Origin: Rhodospirillales bacterium
Lineage (GTDB): Bacteria > Pseudomonadota > Alphaproteobacteria > Reyranellales > Reyranellaceae
NCBI GenBank assembly: GCA_016699855.1
Contig: CP064988.1
Coordinates: 1,454,501 to 1,518,500, forward strand
Reading direction: 5' to 3'
Length of the DNA: 64,000 bases
The notes beneath the pieces are model-generated. The model saw nothing but the letters and a program-made list of their open reading frames with translations. It did no database searches and was not told where the DNA came from. Shown piece by piece: positions 16,871 to 26,457 of the stretch (the first letter of the stretch is position 1; each line of letters starts with the position of its first letter). The position numbers were made by a program, and so were the translations under genes.

Positions 16871-19000
16871 ATGGCTACTGCTGTTCAGAAGATCGTCCTG
16901 TCGTCCTCGCGCGACATTCCCTTCAACAAGCTGGTGCTCAGCCAGTCCAACGTCCGGCGCGTGAAGGCCGGCGTCTCGATCGAAGACCTGGCGGCCTCGA
17001 TCGCGCGGCGCGGCCTGATCCAGAGTCTCAGCGTCTTCCCGGTGATCGACGCCGAGGGCGTTGAGACCGGCATGTTCGAGGTCCCCGCCGGCGGCCGCCG
17101 CTTCCGCGCGCTGGAGATGCTGGTGAAGCAAAAGCGCCTCGCCAAGGTCGCGCCCGTGCCGTGCGTAGTCCGCGACCGTGACGGCGCGATCCTTCCCGAA
17201 GAGGTGTCGCTGGCTGAGAATATCGAGCGCGCCCCGCTCCATCCGCTCGATCAGTTTCGCGCCTTCCAGGACATGCGGGACAAGGGCATGACCGAGGAGG
17301 AGATCGCGGCCGCATTCTTCGTGCAGGTCACCGTTGTGAAACAGCGGCTCCGGCTGGCATCCGTCTCGCCGGCGTTGCTCGACGTCTATGCCGAGGATGG
17401 CATGACGCTGGAGCAGCTCATGGCCTTCTCCGTGTCGAACGACCACGCCCGCCAGGACCAGGTCTGGGATGCGATTAAGGACGCTTGGTCGAAAGAGCCG
17501 TACCAGATCCGGCGCATGCTCACGGAAACCACGGTGCGCGCCTCCGACAAGCGCGCCGCCTTTGTCGGCCTCGACGCCTATGAGGCCGCTGGCGGCATTG
17601 TCATGCGCGGTCTGTTTCAGTCTGACGATGGCGGCTGGTTGCAGGACCCGGCGTTGTTGGATCGCCTGGTGGCTGAGAAGCTCAAGGCCAGTGCTGAGAC
17701 GATCACCGCCGAGGGCTGGAAGTGGATCGAAGTCGCGGTCAGCTTCCCTTATGACGTCGCGCGTGGCTTGCGCCAACTGCAGGGCGAACCGCTCGACCTG
17801 ACCGCCGAGGAGCAGGCGACGATCGAGGCACTCAACGCCGAGTACCAGAAGCTCGAGGCCGAATATGAAGATGCCGACGAGTTGCCGGACGAGGTCGATC
17901 AGCGGCTCGGCGAGATCGAGACGGCGCTCGCCGCCCTCGAGGCGCGGCCGGTCCGCTACGAGATCGATGATATCGGCCGTGCGGGTGTGTTCATCAGCAT
18001 CGCCCATGACGGCAGCCTCGACATCGATCGCGGCTATGTCCGGGCCGAGGACGAAGCGCCGATCGCCTCCGAGGGCGAGACTGGCTTGGAAGCCGGCGGC
18101 GAGCCGGTGGAACCGATCGTGCAGCGCGCCGTCATCACGATCGGCGGCCAGCCCACCGAGCCGGAGGACGACGAGGACGATGCGATCAAGCCGCTGCCCG
18201 ATCGCCTCGTCACCGAGCTGTCGGCCCATCGCACGCTGGCACTGCGGAATGCGCTGGCCGACAATCCGCATGTCGCGATGACCGCGCTCCTGCACAAGTT
18301 GGTCTCCGACACCTTCCAGCATCGCATGTACAAGGGCGCTATGGAGGCCTCCGTCAGTCACGTCTTCTTCCCGGTGCAGGACGATGCGTTGAAGGACAGC
18401 CCGTCGGCGCGCGCAGTGCATGAGCGCCACGAAGGCTGGGCGGGCGACATTCCCGCCGAGGACGACGCGCTGTGGGACTGGCTGGCGGCGCTCGACGATG
18501 CGAGCCGGATGGCGCTGCTGGCCCATTGCGTGAGCTACGGCGTCAATGCGCTCTACGAGAAGCCCAACCCCTATGGCGGCAACGGCGTCTCGCAACATGG
18601 CCTCGACATGCGGCTCGGCCAAGCCGACCGACTGGCCCGCGCCACCGGCCTCGACATGGTGGACGTCGGCTGGCGTCCGACCGTCGGCAACTACCTCGGC
18701 CGCGTCACCAAGCCTCGCATCCTTCAGGCAGTCCGCGAGGGCGCCGGCGAGCAGGCCGCGCAACTCATCGACCACCTGAAGAAGGGCGACATGGCAAAGG
18801 AGGCCGAACGCCTGCTGGCCGACACCGGCTGGTTGCCGGAACCGCTGCGGCTGGTCGCTGAGCTCGAGGCGGCCACGCCGGACACCTCGGCGAGCGGCGA
18901 GGACGAAGGGACTGCGCTGCCCGACTTCCTCACGGGCGACGACGAGGAGACCACGGCCGATGGCGAAGACGAGGAACGCCACCTCGTTGCGGCCGAGTGA
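16871..19000 (+). CDS. Large ParB/RepB/Spo0J-family protein
   Basis: A 709-residue protein. Residues 15-130 are the ParB N-terminal domain with the box motifs AGGRRFRA (73-80) and ENIER (116-120) that in ParB proteins bind CTP and drive clamp closing. A HTH follows (MTEEEIAAAFFVQVTVVKQR). The remaining 450 residues have an acidic middle (DEDEDD-rich near 430) and no family I recognise. Proteins of this size are frequent on Rhizobiales-type ICEs next to DUF932 and strawberry-notch genes. It may load on the element for partition or regulation, but the ParA here is 18 kb away, so a nuclease- or regulator-like role is also possible. Confidence 0.88.
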   Translation: MATAVQKIVLSSSRDIPFNKLVLSQSNVRRVKAGVSIEDLAASIARRGLIQSLSVFPVIDAEGVETGMFEVPAGGRRFRALEMLVKQKRLAKVAPVPCVVRDRDGAILPEEVSLAENIERAPLHPLDQFRAFQDMRDKGMTEEEIAAAFFVQVTVVKQRLRLASVSPALLDVYAEDGMTLEQLMAFSVSNDHARQDQVWDAIKDAWSKEPYQIRRMLTETTVRASDKRAAFVGLDAYEAAGGIVMRGLFQSDDGGWLQDPALLDRLVAEKLKASAETITAEGWKWIEVAVSFPYDVARGLRQLQGEPLDLTAEEQATIEALNAEYQKLEAEYEDADELPDEVDQRLGEIETALAALEARPVRYEIDDIGRAGVFISIAHDGSLDIDRGYVRAEDEAPIASEGETGLEAGGEPVEPIVQRAVITIGGQPTEPEDDEDDAIKPLPDRLVTELSAHRTLALRNALADNPHVAMTALLHKLVSDTFQHRMYKGAMEASVSHVFFPVQDDALKDSPSARAVHERHEGWAGDIPAEDDALWDWLAALDDASRMALLAHCVSYGVNALYEKPNPYGGNGVSQHGLDMRLGQADRLARATGLDMVDVGWRPTVGNYLGRVTKPRILQAVREGAGEQAAQLIDHLKKGDMAKEAERLLADTGWLPEPLRLVAELEAATPDTSASGEDEGTALPDFLTGDDEETTADGEDEERHLVAAE

Positions 19001-19010
19001 GCGCACCCGC

Positions 19011-19030
19011 GGAGCGGCTTCGGCCGCTCC
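19011..19030 (+). promoter_or_regulatory. UUCG hairpin between ParB-like gene and small downstream gene
   Basis: Perfect 8-bp stem ggagcggc / gccgctcc closed by a ttcg tetraloop, 11 bases after the ParB-like stop and before the ribosome site of the next gene. There is no T-run, so it is a stabilising or processing hairpin rather than a clear terminator. Confidence 0.55.
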
Positions 19031-19060
19031 GCCCCTTCCTCCAACGCAAGGAGGTGCGCC

Positions 19061-19279
19061 ATGTCGCAATCTAGCCCGACGCCCCGCCGCGTCGTCTTTC
19101 AGTTCCTCGTTCCCGTGCATGTCGAGGTCGAGGACGACCTGGTCGGTCGCGTGACGATCATCGACGAAACACCGGTGCGCGACCCCACCGTTGTCGAGGG
19201 CGACCCCGCCTATCTCGACGACGCGGTGCGCGCCGCCGATGACGGCCAGTCGTGGCCGTCCGGGCAGTTCGGCTACTAG
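19061..19279 (+). CDS. Small conserved hypothetical protein
   Basis: A 72-residue acidic protein with a very good ribosome site (aaggaggtgcgcc) at the right distance. It begins MSQSSPTPRRVVFQFLVPVH and continues with strand-rich VEVEDDLVGRVTIIDETPVRD. It has the length and composition of a small soluble beta-rich protein. I do not recognise a family. It lies between the ParB-like gene and a terminator hairpin, so it is probably cotranscribed with the ParB-like gene. Confidence 0.72.
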   Translation: MSQSSPTPRRVVFQFLVPVHVEVEDDLVGRVTIIDETPVRDPTVVEGDPAYLDDAVRAADDGQSWPSGQFGY

Positions 19280-19303
19280 CCGCCGCCATCCCATTCCCAG
19301 TCC

Positions 19304-19330
19304 AAGCCCGGCCGAGCGCCGGGCTTTTTT
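19304..19330 (+). terminator. Rho-independent terminator
   Basis: Stem aagcccgg / ccgggctt with a 7-base loop followed directly by a run of T (cttttttcg). It ends the ParB-like transcript. The next gene's ribosome site begins 10 bases on, so that gene is either read through or has a promoter inside this region. Confidence 0.8.
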
Positions 19331-19347
19331 CGTTTCAGGAGCCCGAC

Positions 19348-19790
19348 ATGACCGACTATCTCACCCGCTTCTCCTGCCTGCTGGATGTCGGCACCGCCGC
19401 CAACGCCCGCGCGCGTTCGACATCTACGCGGCGCTCATGGCCGAGAACGATCGCGAAGACCCGCCGGCCGAGCCGTTCTTGCTCTCGCTGACGCCCGAGC
19501 ATGGCGCGGCCCGCCTCTGGCTTCGCGATCCCGGCAGCGCCGATCCGCAGCTTTTGATCACCTTCGTTGCGCGATGCGCCGAAGCCTTCGCGCTGACGGG
19601 GCGATGGGGATTCCAATGTGCCGGCATCGCCTCGAACCCTGTCGTCGACGGCTTCTCTGGCGGAGCCCATGTGCTCGACCTGGCCACGGGCCGGACTATC
19701 GACTGGATGAACAGCGGGCGCTGGCTTGCCGAACATCTTGCCGACGGCGATCCGTTCGAGATCTATCGCCCGCCCGCAACCTCGACATAG
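19348..19790 (+). pseudogene. Hypothetical protein gene split by a (CG)4 dinucleotide repeat
   Basis: The frame from ATG 19348 reads MTDYLTRFSCLLDVGTAANA and then degenerates. From the other frame a convincing protein continues: FDIYAALMAENDREDPPAEP and onward to the stop at 19790. The frames meet at cgcgcgcg (19408-19415); removing one CG joins them as NARAFDIYAALMAEN, about 146 residues. Total length 443 is 2 modulo 3. The product is unknown; the first strand-rich 20 residues and the cysteine-containing core (CAGIASNPVVDG) look like a small soluble enzyme or immunity-like protein. The repeat could allow slippage. Confidence 0.65.
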
Positions 19791-20197
19791 GGCCGCACCC
19801 GATCGAACAGATCCGCGATCACCGAGCGGGCCCTTGTCGGAAACGCCTCGTCGCCGGCCGGCGCCGCGAAACGGTCGAACGCGTGGTTCGGATAGTACGC
19901 GTTCAAGACGCCGATCACATAGCCCAGCTCGCTCGGCACCTTTTCCAGCCCCGCCGCCTGCGCACACGCCAGGGCCTTCTCCAGATCATGACGGATCTCA
20001 CGCCGGCACCGATCGTCAGTCCAACCCTGGGTGAGCAGGAATGCCTTCAGCGCCAGCTCGGCCGCGATGCCGGTCGCGTAGCAGGTCTCGCGTCCGTCCC
20101 TCGCATCAGACGGATCATTCTGCGGCAGGAAGCCCTCGCCATTGGCGAAGAACACCTGCGCCAAGCCGCGGTCGATCTCGCCGTCGATCGCTACCAC
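19763..20197 (-). CDS. HEPN-like protein
   Basis: A 144-residue protein read from GTG 20197. The start overlaps the stop of the upstream minus-strand gene (20191). The core ETCYATGIAAELALKAFLLT, then RREIRHDLEKALACAQAAGL, has the helical pattern and the charged RxxxxH...HDLxKxL segment of HEPN-domain proteins, which include toxins and nucleotidyltransferase partners. It lies antisense to the ICE core genes, overlapping the end of the split gene at 19348-19790 by 28 bases. With its membrane-protein neighbour it may be a small accessory pair. No partner nucleotidyltransferase is visible. Confidence 0.6.
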   Translation of the reverse strand: MVAIDGEIDRGLAQVFFANGEGFLPQNDPSDARDGRETCYATGIAAELALKAFLLTQGWTDDRCRREIRHDLEKALACAQAAGLEKVPSELGYVIGVLNAYYPNHAFDRFAAPAGDEAFPTRARSVIADLFDRVRPYVEVAGGR

Positions 20198-20547
20198 ACC
20201 GCGACCTCCCACTGCCCGTTGACGCGCGCGAAGCCGATCGGCCGGTTCTGCGGCGTCGCGTTCGGCTTCGTCGAATCCACTACGATCTGCGTCATGCAGG
20301 TCACGCCGGGGCCGACGCCACCCGGCGAACAGTCGCCGAGCTTCAACGTCGCATTGGTCAAAGGTCCCGTGAACAGGCGGTGACGCTGAACCGCCGCTGT
20401 CGCCTCGTCCTCCGTCGGCTGCGCGACCCCGACCGCGACAGTCGGCGACGCGGACACCGGCGCAATCACCGGCCGGAGGATGAACCCCGTGCCGAACCCG
20501 ACCGCCAGGCACCCCGCCGCAATGATGCCGATCGCGCTTCCCTTCAT
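20191..20547 (-). CDS. Small membrane-anchored or exported protein
   Basis: A 118-residue protein starting at ATG 20547 (MKGSAIGIIAAGCLAVGFGT), whose first 33 residues form a signal peptide or membrane anchor. The rest is soluble with two cysteines (LGDCSPGG, GVTCMTQIVV) and a closing NGQWEVAVW. Similar short anchored proteins occur on conjugative elements. The 3' end overlaps the start of the HEPN-like gene by 7 bases, so they form an operon. Longer in-frame starts run into the start of the divergent methyltransferase gene and lack a signal peptide, so I reject them. Confidence 0.68.
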   Translation of the reverse strand: MKGSAIGIIAAGCLAVGFGTGFILRPVIAPVSASPTVAVGVAQPTEDEATAAVQRHRLFTGPLTNATLKLGDCSPGGVGPGVTCMTQIVVDSTKPNATPQNRPIGFARVNGQWEVAVW

Positions 20548-20709
20548 CTCGCCTGCCTCTTTCTCACCCGGCACGGCGAACTCCAGTGAGCTGAGGCGCC
20601 GCGGCTTCTTTTCCCAGGAAAGTTTAGCGCCGGATCGCCGCGGCCGGAAGGCGGCGCGATGAGCCGGGCCCGGCCCGCGCCAGAGCGAGAGGTTGGCCGG
20701 GACAGGTTT

Positions 20710-20746
20710 GAGCCCGTCCGGTCGAGAGAGAGCGCCGGGCGGGCTC
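20710..20746 (+). promoter_or_regulatory. Hairpin leader before the methyltransferase/helicase gene
   Basis: 12-base arms gagcccgtccgg (20710-20721) and ccgggcgggctc (20735-20746), pairing with one G-T, enclose the loop tcgagagagagcg. It is followed by gctctttcgaggtcttctcc and ATG 20777. It shares the purine GAGAGAG loop with the leader at 16809-16861. Confidence 0.55.
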
Positions 20747-20776
20747 GTCCGTCTCTGCTCTTTCGAGGTCTTCTCC

Positions 20777-23700
20777 ATGCTTCACGCTCCGCTTCCGGCT
20801 GCCGCCCCGGCAGTCTCGCTCCCGCTCGTGCCCGCGACGCCGCCGGCCTCCGCCGTGCTGGCGGCCGCCGAGCACCTCATCCCTCATCTCGAACAGGGCC
20901 GAGCGGTCGATTCCACGACGCTACGCGCCGCCATGGAGGCGGCCTTCGGCGGGTCCGACGCTGCCGGCGCGTGGGACTGGAAGACGGCCTATGACGCTTG
21001 CGAGGTCGCGACTGTCCTGTTCCTGCGCAAATACGGAAAGGCGCTTTTCCGCAAAGCCGCTTCGCCGGCTTCACGACTTTCCTCGCTGACCAAGATCGTC
21101 CGCCTTCTGCCGACGCACACGCGGCGCTCCGAGGAAGCGCAGGCTTTCCAGCAATTCTCGACGCCGGTCCCGCTCGGTCTCGCCGCGCTGACCGCGGCAT
21201 CGCTGACTCCGACCGACCGCGTGCTGGAGCCTTCGGCCGGCACCGGCCTGCTTGCGATCCTCGCCGAGATCGCCGACTCCGCGCTCATCCTGAATGAGCT
21301 TGCCGAGACCCGCGCCGACCTCCTCACCTCCCTCTTTCCGGCCATCCCGGTTACGCGCTTCGACGCCGCCCAGATCGACGATCACCTTGATCGGACGGCC
21401 GTTCCCAGCGTCATCCTCATGAACCCACCATTCTCGGTGATGGCGAACGTCACCGGACGCGTCGCAGACGCCGCCTATCGCCATGTCGCCTCGGCGCTGG
21501 CACGTCTCGCCGATGGCGGCCGCCTGGTCGCGATCACTGGCGCGAACTTCTCAGCAGATGCGCTCGCCTGGCGCGACGCCTTCATCCGCCTGCAGGAGCG
21601 CGGGCGCGTCGTGTTTACCGCCGCCGTCGCGGGCGCGGTCTATGCCAAACATGGCACGACCATCGACACGCGTCTGACCGTCATCGACAAGGCGCCGGCC
21701 GAGGACGCCACCCGCTTTCCGGACTCTCCCGGCCTCGCACCCGATGTTGCGACGCTGCTCGCATGGATCGACCAGCGGGTTCCGGCCCGGTTGCCGGTAT
21801 CGCTCCCGAAGACGATCGCCGACGCGCCTGGCGCGCCACGCACCGTGCGCGGCTATCTCCCCCGGGCCGCGTCCGTAGCCCCTGCGCGCCGCATGGCCCG
21901 GCCCGAAGGTGTGCCCCTCGATTATGAGACGATCGACTGGACGCCGCCGGAGGGCGGTCGCCTGTCGGACTCGATCTACGAGACCTATGCGCTCCAGTCG
22001 GTCCGCATCCCGGCGCGCAGGCGCATCCGACCAAGCTCGTGCAATCGGCCGCGATGGCGTCGGTCGCTCCGCCCATGCCGAGCTACCGGCCGCTGCTCCC
22101 CACCCACATCGTCAGCGACGGCGTGCTGTCCGACGCCCAGCTCGAGACGGTGATCTATGCCGGCGAGGCCCACAGCGAATACCTCGCCGGGGCATGGACC
22201 GTCGACGAGACTGGCTATCTCGTCTCGGCCGCGCCGGACGACACGGCAAACGCCATCCGCTTCCGCAAGGGCTTCATGCTCGGCGATGGCACAGGCGCCG
22301 GCAAGGGCCGCCAGTCGGCCGGGATTATCCTCGACAACTGGCTCCAGGGCCGGCGCAAGGCCGTCTGGATCTCCAAGTCCGACAAGCTGCTCGAGGACGC
22401 CCAGCGCGACTGGTCCGCGCTCGGCATGGAGCGGCTGCTGGTCACACCGCTGTCGCGGTTCCCGCAAGGCACCGCGATCCGTCTCGCGGAAGGCGTCCTT
22501 TTCACCACCTATGCCACGCTACGGTCCGACGACCGCGGCGAGAAGCTTTCGCGGGTCAAGCAGATCGTCGAATGGTTGGGCTCCGATTTCGACGGAGTGA
22601 TCATTTTCGACGAAAGCCACGCCATGCAGAACGCCGGTGGCGGCAAGGGAGAACGGGGCGATGTCGCCCCCTCACAGCAGGGCCGTGCGGGCTTGCGCCT
22701 CCAGCACGCCCTGCCGAACGCGCGCATCGTGTACGTGTCAGCAACCGGCGCCACGACCGTCCACAATCTCGCCTATGCCCAGCGGCTCGGCCTGTGGGGC
22801 GGCGAGGATTTCCCGTTCGCCAACCGTGCGGAATTCGTCGAGGCGGTCGAGAATGGCGGCGTCGCGGCCATGGAAGTGCTGGCCCGCGATTTGCGCTCGC
22901 TTGGCCTCTATACCTCCCGCTCGCTCTCCTATGACGGCGTCGAATATGAGTTGCTGGAACACCAGCTCACCCCCGAGCAGACCCGCATCTACGATGCCTA
23001 TGCCGGCGCTTTCGCGATCATCCACAATCACCTCGACGCGGCGATGCAGGCCGCCAATATCACCGGCGACAGCGGCACGCTGAACCGGCAGGCGAAGTCG
23101 GCCGCGCGCTCGGCGTTCGAGTCCGCGAAGCAGCGGTTCTTCGGCCATCTGCTGACCAGCATGAAGACCCCGACACTGGTCCGCTCGATCGAGCAGGACC
23201 TGGCCGAGGGCCATTCGGCTGTGATTCAGATTGTCTCGACCGGCGAAGCGCTGATGGAACGGCGTCTTGCCGAGATCCCCACCGAGGAATGGAACGACGT
23301 CCGCGTGGACATCACGCCCAGGGAGTATGTCCTGGACTACCTCGCGCATTCTTTCCCAGTGCAGCTCTACGAGCCGTTCACCGACAGCGAGGGCAATCTT
23401 TCATCGCGGCCCGTCTTTCGCGACGGCCAGCCCGTCGAAAGCCGCGAAGCCGCCGCCCGGCGCGACGAGCTGATCGAACGGCTCGCCTCGCTGACGCCCG
23501 TGCCCGGCGCGCTCGACCAGATCGTCCAGCGCTTCGGCACCGACATGGTAGCCGAGGTAACGGGCCGCTCGCGCCGCGTGGTGCGCAAGGGCGAGCGCTT
23601 TGCAGTCGAGAACCGCGCCGCGTCCGCCAATCTCGCAGAAGCCGCCGCGTTCATGGACGATCAGAAGCGCGTGCTCGTGTTTTCGGACGCGGGCGGCACC

Positions 23701-25104
23701 GGGCGCAGCTACCATGCCGATCTGGCGGCGCGGAACCAGCGCCTGCGCGTCCACTATCTGCTCGAGCCGGGCTGGAAGGCCGATGCCGCCATCCAGGGCC
23801 TGGGCCGCACCAACCGGACGAACCAGGCGCAACCGCCGCTCTTCCGGCCGATCGCCACCGACGTGAAAGCCGAGAAGCGCTTCCTCTCGACCATCGCGCG
23901 CCGGCTCGACACGCTGGGCGCCATCACCCGCGGCCAGCGGCAGACCGGCGGCCAAGGTCTCTTCCGGCCCGAAGACAATCTGGAATCGCACTATGCGCGC
24001 GACGCGCTCCGCCAGCTCTATCTCCTGCTGGTGCGCGGCAAGGTCGAGGGTTGCTCGCTCGACCGCTTCGAGACCGCCACCGGCCTGAAGCTGATGGACG
24101 ACAACAGCATCAAGGACGAGCTGCCGCCGATCACCACCTTCCTCAACAGGCTCCTGGCGCTGACCATCGATCTGCAGGGCGTGCTCTTCACGGCGTTCGA
24201 GCAGCTCCTCACCGCCAAGATCGAGGGCGCGATCAGGAGCGGCGTCTATGATATCGGATTGGAGACGCTGCAGGCCGAGAGCTTCATCGTCACCGACAAC
24301 CAGGTGATCCACACGCATCCGGGCACCGGCGCCGAGACGCGGCTGCTCACCATCACGCGGCGCGAGCGCAATCGGCCGACGGCCTTGGCCGATGTGCTCG
24401 GCCAGCTTTCCGATCCCCGGGCCCGGCTCTTAGTCGACGGGCGCTCCGGCCGCGCCGCCGTGCAGGTTCCCGCACCGTCGATGATGCTCGACGACGGCGA
24501 GATCGAACGCCGCGTCTGCCTGATCCGGCCGATGGAGCAGAACTATGCGCCGCTGCGCATGATGGATGAGAGCCATTGGGAGGAGGCCGATCGCGACGCC
24601 TTCGCCTCTGCGTGGTGGGCGGAGCTGAACGAGGTGCCGGAGTTCTCCGACAGCACCATCCACATCGTCGCCGGCCTCTTGCTACCGATCTGGAAGCGGT
24701 TGCCCAACGAATCGACGCGGGTCTATCGGCTCCAGACCGATGCCGGCGAGCGCGTCATTGGTCGCCGCGTGTCGCCCGCCTGGGCCGCTAACGCGAGCAC
24801 CATGGGCGCCGGCACCCTGGCGCCGGATGCCGCCTTCACGGCGCTGATCGACGGCACCACGATCCTCGACCTCCCCGAGGGCATGCAGTTGCGCCGCGCC
24901 CGCGTGATGGGGACCAACCGCATCGAGCTGTCGGGCTTCACCGATGCGATGCGCGATCGGCTGAAGGCCTATGGCCTCTTCAGCGAGATCATCTCGTGGA
25001 AGCTGCGCTTCTTCGTGCCCGTCGATGCATCAGGGCCCGCCATCCTCACCAAGCTGCTCGACAGCTTCCCCGTCGCGCGCATCTCAGAGCGGGAGGCTGC
25101 GTAA
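20777..25104 (+). pseudogene. DNA adenine methyltransferase/strawberry-notch helicase fusion, split by a one-base deletion
   Basis: One gene of about 1442 residues is read in two frames. The first frame (to 22153) has the methyltransferase part: SAM motif LEPSAGTGLL and catalytic NPPF of N6-adenine methyltransferases. It is correct up to YALQSVRIP, then fails. The second frame resumes with AHPTKLVQSAAMASV and carries the strawberry-notch NTPase: Walker A GDGTGAGKGRQ, DEAD-like IIFDESHAMQN, then a helicase C domain (GLGRTNRTNQAQ). Adding one G or C near 22009-22013 restores the frame; total length 4328 is 2 modulo 3. Homologues on Rhizobiales-type ICEs are single proteins. It may protect incoming DNA from restriction. 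If the deletion is real, the enzyme is split or lost. Confidence 0.85.
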
Positions 25105-26174
25105 TGGCCCGGCAGGACGCCTCCGATCTCGCGCACAGTCTCGCCCGGCAGGCCGAGGCGGTGTGTCGCCACTACCTTTCGAGCGGACGTCGCGAGGGCC
25201 GGTACTGGCTGGTCGGTGACGTGCGCAACACGCCCGGCCGCTCGATGTATGTCCGGCTCAAGGACTCACCGAAAGGCGTTGCAGGCAAATGGACCGACGC
25301 CGCCACTGGCGAACACGGCGATCTCCTCGACGTCATTCGTGAAAGCTGCGGCCTGATCGACTTCAAGGACGTGGCCGACGAGGCACGGGCCTTTCTCAGC
25401 ATGCCGCCGCCGGAACCGGAGCCACGATCGCATGAGCGTCGCAGCTCCGCGCCGAGCGGCTCGCCGGAAGCGGCGCGGCGTCTCATCGGCATGTCGCAGC
25501 CGATAACGGGCACAATCGTGCAAGCGTATTTACGGGAACGCGGCATTACGGATTTACGCGGAACCGGAAGCCTTCGCTTTCATCCACGCTGCTACTATCG
25601 GCCCGACGAGCATGCGCCGACCGAGACATGGCCGGCGATGATCGCCCTCGTCACGGATCTCGACGGGAAGATCACGGGCGCACACCGAACCTGGCTCGAT
25701 CCCCGATCACGGGACAAGGCGCCGATCGATACGCCGAGGCGAGCCTTGGGCGACCTGCTCGGCAACGCGGTGCGCTTCGGCATCGGTGGCGAAGTGATGG
25801 CGGCCGGCGAAGGCATCGAGACCGTACTGTCGCTCAGACAGGTGCTTCCCGACATGCCGATGCTGGCGGCGCTCTCGGCAGCACATCTCGCCGCCATCCT
25901 GTTCCCCGATACGCTGCGACGGCTCTACATCATGCGCGACAATGATCCGGCCGGCGACGGTGCGCGTGACAGCCTGATCGAACGGGCCAACGTCGTCGGG
26001 ATCGAGGCGATCGTCATCTCGCCGGCGCTCGGCGACTTCAACGAGGATCTCCGTACCCTGGGCATCGAGCATCTCCGGCAGCAGTCGCGGATGCAGGTCG
26101 CACCTCAGGACGTCGCAAAGTTCATGGCGCTGGCGGCACAGCCCGGCACGCGAGAGCGGCATGGCGGTGCGTAG
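25104..26174 (+). CDS. Toprim-domain protein (plasmid/ICE primase-like)
   Basis: A 356-residue protein; its ATG overlaps the previous stop (TAATG). Residues 1-110 are a zinc-finger-less DUF7146-type N-terminus (GRYWLVGDVRNTPGRSMYVR). The Toprim fold follows at about 225-320: AAGEGIETVLSL carries the glutamate and MRDNDPAGDGA the DxD. These proteins occur behind the strawberry-notch gene on many ICEs and are thought to act in priming or repair of the single strand during establishment. There is no visible helicase or zinc ribbon, so it is not a full DnaG-type primase. Confidence 0.85.
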   Translation: MARQDASDLAHSLARQAEAVCRHYLSSGRREGRYWLVGDVRNTPGRSMYVRLKDSPKGVAGKWTDAATGEHGDLLDVIRESCGLIDFKDVADEARAFLSMPPPEPEPRSHERRSSAPSGSPEAARRLIGMSQPITGTIVQAYLRERGITDLRGTGSLRFHPRCYYRPDEHAPTETWPAMIALVTDLDGKITGAHRTWLDPRSRDKAPIDTPRRALGDLLGNAVRFGIGGEVMAAGEGIETVLSLRQVLPDMPMLAALSAAHLAAILFPDTLRRLYIMRDNDPAGDGARDSLIERANVVGIEAIVISPALGDFNEDLRTLGIEHLRQQSRMQVAPQDVAKFMALAAQPGTRERHGGA

Positions 26175-26360
26175 TCGTCGTGCTCGCGCGGATGCACCAA
26201 CCATCGGAGGGGGACCGCGCCCCGGCCTTCGAGAGGGCGATCGGCCAGCAAACGGGCCCGCCCGACAATGGCTGCGGCCGACGATTTTCCGGCGGCGCGT
26301 GCCGCGCCTTTCCATCGCGAAACAAAATCGCCGGCCTTCGCCATCCTCCGCTGACGCTGC

Positions 26361-26390
26361 GGCCCTGCACTGCGCTCCGGGTGCAGGGCC
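26361..26390 (+). promoter_or_regulatory. Strong hairpin in the leader of the DUF2493 gene
   Basis: Perfect 10-bp inverted repeat ggccctgcac / gtgcagggcc with a 10-base loop, in a 283-base stretch (26175-26457) with no convincing gene. A second small repeat, ccgcga/tcgcgg, lies near 26423. It belongs with the other structured leaders of this block. A reading frame extends across it but shows no conserved sequence. Confidence 0.5.
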
Positions 26391-26457
26391 GGCCCGCCCG
26401 CCGGCTTTCGTCGCCATGAAGGCCGCGACGGTCGCGGTCCAACCGACGGAGCATCCC

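Noticed and set aside
16607..19294. 895-codon minus-strand frame opposite the ParB-like gene
   Set aside because: GC-rich shadow of a real gene; no family pattern and no ribosome site.
26161..26457. N-terminal extension of the DUF2493 gene
   Set aside because: Proline/arginine-rich and crosses a perfect 10-bp hairpin; the ATG at 26458 gives a natural start.
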